This document shows positions 6,323 through 8,762 of a stretch of DNA of 8,762 nucleotides, one piece after another. The notes under the pieces are model-generated. The model searched no databases and was not told where the DNA came from. It saw only the letters and a list, made by a program, of their open reading frames with translations. Each line of letters begins with the position of its first letter. Position 1 is the stretch's first letter. A program made the translations under genes and the position numbers. The DNA comes from Rhodocyclaceae bacterium UBA1310 (lineage in GTDB: Bacteria; Pseudomonadota; Gammaproteobacteria; Burkholderiales; Rhodocyclaceae), in the NCBI GenBank assembly GCA_002307175.1, contig DBTS01000117.1, positions 1 to 8,762 of the forward strand, given 5' to 3'.

Positions 6323-6896
6323 AACCCTTGCCTCACTTGCCGTCATCGCCCTGCTCGCCCTGGGCACCGAAAAACTGGTTCACTACCTTGCGCCAGTGCC
6401 GGCGGCGCTCCCGGCAATGGCCGTGCCGGTTGACGCCGATACCGCAATCGCAGGGGTACTCAGTACAACCCTGGTCGATTCGCGGGGCACACCAAAGGCG
6501 CTCTCTCAGTGGCAGGGCCGCCCGCTTCTGATCAACTTCTGGGCCAGCTGGTGCGCTCCCTGCCTGGAAGAAATGCCGCAACTCGACGCTGTGGCACGTG
6601 AGCAACCCGCCGATGGCCTGCAAATCCTGGGCATCGCCCTTGATCGGGCTGATAATGTGGCTGACTTTGAGCGCAAACACCCCACGCACTACCCACTGCT
6701 GGTCGCCGACGAGCGTATCCGCGATATCCTGCCGGCACTCGGAAACGCCGCCCAGGGCATTCCTTTTTCTGTGCTGATCGACGCGGAAGGTCACGTCAGA
6801 CACATCAGACTTGGGGTTTTGCACGCTTCTGAGCTGAAAAAGTGGCTTCAGGCAGTCAACGTCCATTCCGAACCGAATGGAGCGAAGAAGAAGTGA
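6309..6896 (+). CDS. TlpA-like membrane-anchored thiol:disulfide oxidoreductase
   Basis: The product is a thioredoxin-fold protein of the TlpA/ResA type, which reduces disulfides of exported proteins, often apocytochrome c or copper-site proteins, in the periplasm. Residues 3-18 (LIKTLASLAVIALLAL) form an uncleaved anchor or signal, and a proline/alanine-rich linker follows. The redoxin domain has the strand LLINFWASWCAPC with the active-site pair Cys82/Cys85, EEMPQLDAVA after it, and the cis-proline loop QGIPFSVLID with Pro152. The length from ATG 6309 is 195 residues. An upstream GTG at 6285 would add eight residues, but the ATG keeps the signal compact. The start overlaps the previous gene by 14 bases. 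With the divergent SCO gene nearby, a shared role in cytochrome or copper-protein maturation is possible, but that link is inference. Confidence 0.92.
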   Translation: MQLIKTLASLAVIALLALGTEKLVHYLAPVPAALPAMAVPVDADTAIAGVLSTTLVDSRGTPKALSQWQGRPLLINFWASWCAPCLEEMPQLDAVAREQPADGLQILGIALDRADNVADFERKHPTHYPLLVADERIRDILPALGNAAQGIPFSVLIDAEGHVRHIRLGVLHASELKKWLQAVNVHSEPNGAKKK

Positions 6897-6937
6897 ATTA
6901 TGGACAAATTGCTGCCAATTGCGGCAAACTTGCGGCC

Positions 6938-7450
6938 ATGAAGAAAACCACCTCTGCCAAAAGACGGCCTGCCGACTCTGCTGCGAAAGCCGAATCGGCC
7001 GCCCCGCACGCCAGAATCCTGGTGCTGCAGGGGCCGAATCTGAACATGCTGGGGGTCCGTGAGCCGAGTGTCTATGGACACACTACGCTGGCGGACATTC
7101 ATCGTGCGATGGAGGACCGTGCCCACGCTGCCGGGGTACAGCTCGAATCTTTTCAGAGCAATCACGAAGGTGAGCTGATTGATCGAATCCAGGCTGCCTA
7201 TACGGAAGGGATTGGTTTCATCATCATCAACCCGGCGGGCTTCGGTCACACCAGCATTGCCCTGCGTGATGCACTGGCAGGCGTGGCAATTCCGTTCGTT
7301 GAAGTACACATCTCCAACATCCACGCCCGTGAGCCGTTCCGGCATCAGACCTACCTGTCGGCAATCGCCGTCGGGGTCATTTGCGGGTTGGGTAGCGAGG
7401 GCTATCAATACGCCCTTGATTTCGCGCTGGCCAAGCTGCTGGCGCGCTGA
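6938..7450 (+). CDS. aroQ: 3-dehydroquinate dehydratase, type II
   Basis: The enzyme converts 3-dehydroquinate to 3-dehydroshikimate, the third step of the shikimate route to aromatic amino acids, and forms a cytoplasmic dodecamer in this family. The motifs are complete: ILVLQGPNLNMLGVREPSVYG with the catalytic Arg41 and Tyr46, FQSNHEGELIDRI, IINPAGFGHTS with Asn98, and FVEVHISNIHAREPFRHQTYLS with His124 and Arg131. I give the ATG at 6938 (170 residues), which adds about 25 residues rich in Lys and Ala before the usual domain start. The start is uncertain: no ribosome-binding site precedes this ATG, while a GTG at 6893 overlaps the TlpA-like stop as GTGA, has GGAG about ten bases upstream, and would add 15 more residues. 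It is likely read on the same transcript as the two genes before it. Confidence 0.95.
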   Translation: MKKTTSAKRRPADSAAKAESAAPHARILVLQGPNLNMLGVREPSVYGHTTLADIHRAMEDRAHAAGVQLESFQSNHEGELIDRIQAAYTEGIGFIIINPAGFGHTSIALRDALAGVAIPFVEVHISNIHAREPFRHQTYLSAIAVGVICGLGSEGYQYALDFALAKLLAR

Positions 7451-7466
7451 AAAAAATAGTAGCCTT

Positions 7467-7500
7467 GGCGCGAAGGAGTGACTTCGCGCCCTAAATTTTT
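7467..7500 (+). terminator. Hairpin with T-run between aroQ and accB
   Basis: GGCGCGAA (7467-7474) pairs perfectly with TTCGCGCC (7483-7490) around the eight-base loop GGAGTGAC. CTAAA then separates the stem from five T (7496-7500). The T-run is displaced by five bases, so termination may be partial. It could end the aroQ operon, or act as an attenuator in the accB leader. Confidence 0.6.
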
Positions 7501-7511
7501 CGGAGCACGAT

Positions 7512-7961
7512 ATGGATCTCAGAAAACTCAAGAAACTCATCGATCTGGTGGAAGAGTCCGGCATTGCCGAACTGGAAGTCACCGAAGGCGAGGAAAAGGT
7601 GCGTATCGCCAAGCATGCGGCGAACGCCGCTCCCGTCAACTACATTCAGGCCCCGATGCCGCAGATGGCCGCCGCACCGGCCCCGGTTGCAGCGCCTGCA
7701 GCCGCGCCGGTTGCCAAAGAGCCTGAAGGCACCGTCATCAAGTCTCCAATGGTGGGAACCTTCTATCGTTCCTCCTCACCGGAATCCAAGCCTTACGCCG
7801 AACTCGGCGCCAGCGTTTCAGTCGGCGACACTCTGTGCCTGATCGAAGCCATGAAGCTCATGAACGAAATCGAATCTGACGTTGCCGGTGTGGTCAAGGC
7901 CGTCTACGTTGAAAACGGCCAGCCAGTCGAATTCGGCCAGCCGCTGTTTGTCATCGGTTAA
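7512..7961 (+). CDS. accB: Biotin carboxyl carrier protein of acetyl-CoA carboxylase
   Basis: AccB carries the biotin that shuttles carboxylate between biotin carboxylase and the carboxyltransferase in acetyl-CoA carboxylase, the first committed step of fatty-acid synthesis. The 149-residue product has the expected order: an N-terminal helical region (MDLRKLKKLIDLVEESGIAE), a flexible Ala/Pro-rich linker (about 47-68), then the biotinyl domain from about 73. The biotinylated lysine is Lys115 in EAMKLMNEI. The protruding thumb typical of the AccB type is seen as SSSPESKPYAELG (87-99). GGAG at 7502-7505, six bases before the ATG, supports the start. It is followed by accC after 91 bases, and the pair is normally co-transcribed. 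In Escherichia coli AccB autoregulates accBC; no comparable site is visible here. Confidence 0.98.
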   Translation: MDLRKLKKLIDLVEESGIAELEVTEGEEKVRIAKHAANAAPVNYIQAPMPQMAAAPAPVAAPAAAPVAKEPEGTVIKSPMVGTFYRSSSPESKPYAELGASVSVGDTLCLIEAMKLMNEIESDVAGVVKAVYVENGQPVEFGQPLFVIG

Positions 7962-7982
7962 GTACGGACCGGCTGCATCTGG

Positions 7983-8002
7983 AGCGCAGCAGACACTGCG
8001 CT
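7983..8002 (+). repeat. Hairpin in the accB-accC gap
   Basis: AGCGCAG (7983-7989) pairs perfectly with CTGCGCT (7996-8002) around the six-base loop CAGACA. No T-run follows directly, so it is not a standard terminator. It may stabilise the accB end of the message or set the ratio of AccB to AccC, which is inference. Confidence 0.4.
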
Positions 8003-8052
8003 ATCCTTTCACCAGCCGGGGTTCCTTCTTCCCAGCTTCTCACAGGAACACC

Positions 8053-8762
8053 ATGTTCGACAAAATCCTGATCGCAAACCGTGGCGAAATCGCGCTGCGT
8101 ATCCTGCGCGCCTGCCGCGAACTGGGCATCCGCACTGTGGCTGTCCATTCGGAGGCCGACGCAGAGGCCAAGTACGTCAAGCTCGCCGATGAGTCCGTGT
8201 GTATCGGCCCGGCAGCTTCCGCCCAGTCTTACCTGAACGTCCCCCGCATCATTGCAGCTGCCGAGGTGACGGATGCCGAGGCCATTCACCCTGGCTACGG
8301 CTTTCTCTCTGAAAACGCCGACTTCGCCGAGCGTGTTGAATCCTCCGGCTTTGTTTTCATCGGCCCGCGCCCCGAGACCATCCGCTTGATGGGTGACAAG
8401 GTCTGCGCCAAGCAGGCCATGATCGAAGCCGGTGTGCCCTGCGTGCCCGGCTCGGGCGGCGCACTCCCCGATGACCCCAAGGAAATCGTCAAGATCGCCC
8501 GCCAGATCGGCTATCCGGTGATCATCAAGGCCTCCGGTGGTGGTGGTGGGCGTGGCATGCGCGTGGTGCATGCCGAAGGCGCACTCATCCAGGCCGTGAC
8601 GACGACCCGTTCGGAAGCCGGTGCGGCTTTCGGGAACCCCACCGTGTACATGGAAAAGTTCCTGGAAAACCCGCGCCATATCGAAATCCAGGTACTCGCC
8701 GACCAGCATGGTCATGCCATCTATCTGGGCGAACGTGATTGCTCGATGCAGCGCCGCCACCA
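8053..8762 (+). CDS. accC: Biotin carboxylase of acetyl-CoA carboxylase (5' part)
   Basis: AccC uses ATP and bicarbonate to carboxylate the biotin on AccB. The window holds the first 236 residues of about 450, and the gene runs off the right edge without a stop. The ATG at 8053 has AGGA at 8044-8047 upstream. The sequence opens MFDKILIANRGEIALRILRA, the standard start of the biotin-carboxylase N-domain, and continues with AIHPGYGFLSEN (77-88), GDKVCAKQ with Lys116 in its expected place (115-121), and the glycine-rich ATP lid KASGGGGGRGMRVV at 159-172 with Lys159. EKFLENPRHIEIQVLAD follows at 201-217. Nothing is unusual in the part seen. Confidence 0.98.
   Translation, partial: MFDKILIANRGEIALRILRACRELGIRTVAVHSEADAEAKYVKLADESVCIGPAASAQSYLNVPRIIAAAEVTDAEAIHPGYGFLSENADFAERVESSGFVFIGPRPETIRLMGDKVCAKQAMIEAGVPCVPGSGGALPDDPKEIVKIARQIGYPVIIKASGGGGGRGMRVVHAEGALIQAVTTTRSEAGAAFGNPTVYMEKFLENPRHIEIQVLADQHGHAIYLGERDCSMQRRH

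Noticed and set aside
6848..7639. Open frame of 263 codons on the minus strand across aroQ
   Set aside because: It covers the intact aroQ gene and the start of accB on the other strand and resembles no protein family; it is a shadow of real coding sequence.
7951..8760. Long open frame of 269 codons on the minus strand opposite accC
   Set aside because: It lies antisense to a textbook accC sequence. Its translation has no recognisable domain, and such long antisense frames are common opposite GC-rich genes.

Overview
The window looks like the chromosome of a betaproteobacterium. A Neisseriales-type relative is my best guess, inferred from gene content, gene order and base composition rather than from any search. 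Coding regions are GC-rich. From about 3.65 kb to the right end the genes are ordinary housekeeping genes with tight spacing. The left 2.6 kb is an accessory boundary.

Left part (1-1840). A tyrosine-recombinase (phage-type integrase) gene on the minus strand is broken. It starts at 1650, changes reading frame three times, and loses integrase similarity at about 174, before the catalytic tyrosine. It lies directly downstream of an intact tRNA-Ala(CGC) gene (1765-1840, minus strand), the classic arrangement for an element inserted into the 3' end of a tRNA gene. The tRNA has a very good sigma70 promoter (1854-1882) and a hairpin terminator (1716-1750) between it and the integrase.

Middle (1883-2607). 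This is about 0.7 kb without a convincing gene. Its right two thirds is clearly A+T-rich and carries three inverted repeats within 90 bp (2290-2375). It leads into a gene for a periplasmic solute-binding protein of the TRAP (DctP) family, followed by a strong terminator. No TRAP membrane subunit gene is next to it.

Right part, minus strand (3689-5630). mpl (murein tripeptide ligase, cell-wall recycling) and a SCO1/SenC copper-chaperone lipoprotein gene are one base apart and probably co-transcribed.

Right part, plus strand (5687-8762). This run reads away from mpl: a conserved-looking protein of unknown function, a TlpA-like membrane-anchored thioredoxin, aroQ (type II 3-dehydroquinase), accB (biotin carboxyl carrier protein) and the start of accC (biotin carboxylase), which the window edge cuts. 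The first three overlap or nearly overlap. A hairpin with a T-run separates aroQ from accB. AccB and AccC together form the biotin-carboxylation half of acetyl-CoA carboxylase.

I see no CRISPR array, defence island or clearly new multi-gene system. The items most worth a second look are the decayed integrase and its junction, the palindrome-rich gap before the orphan TRAP-binding protein, and the unknown gene heading the plus-strand cluster.
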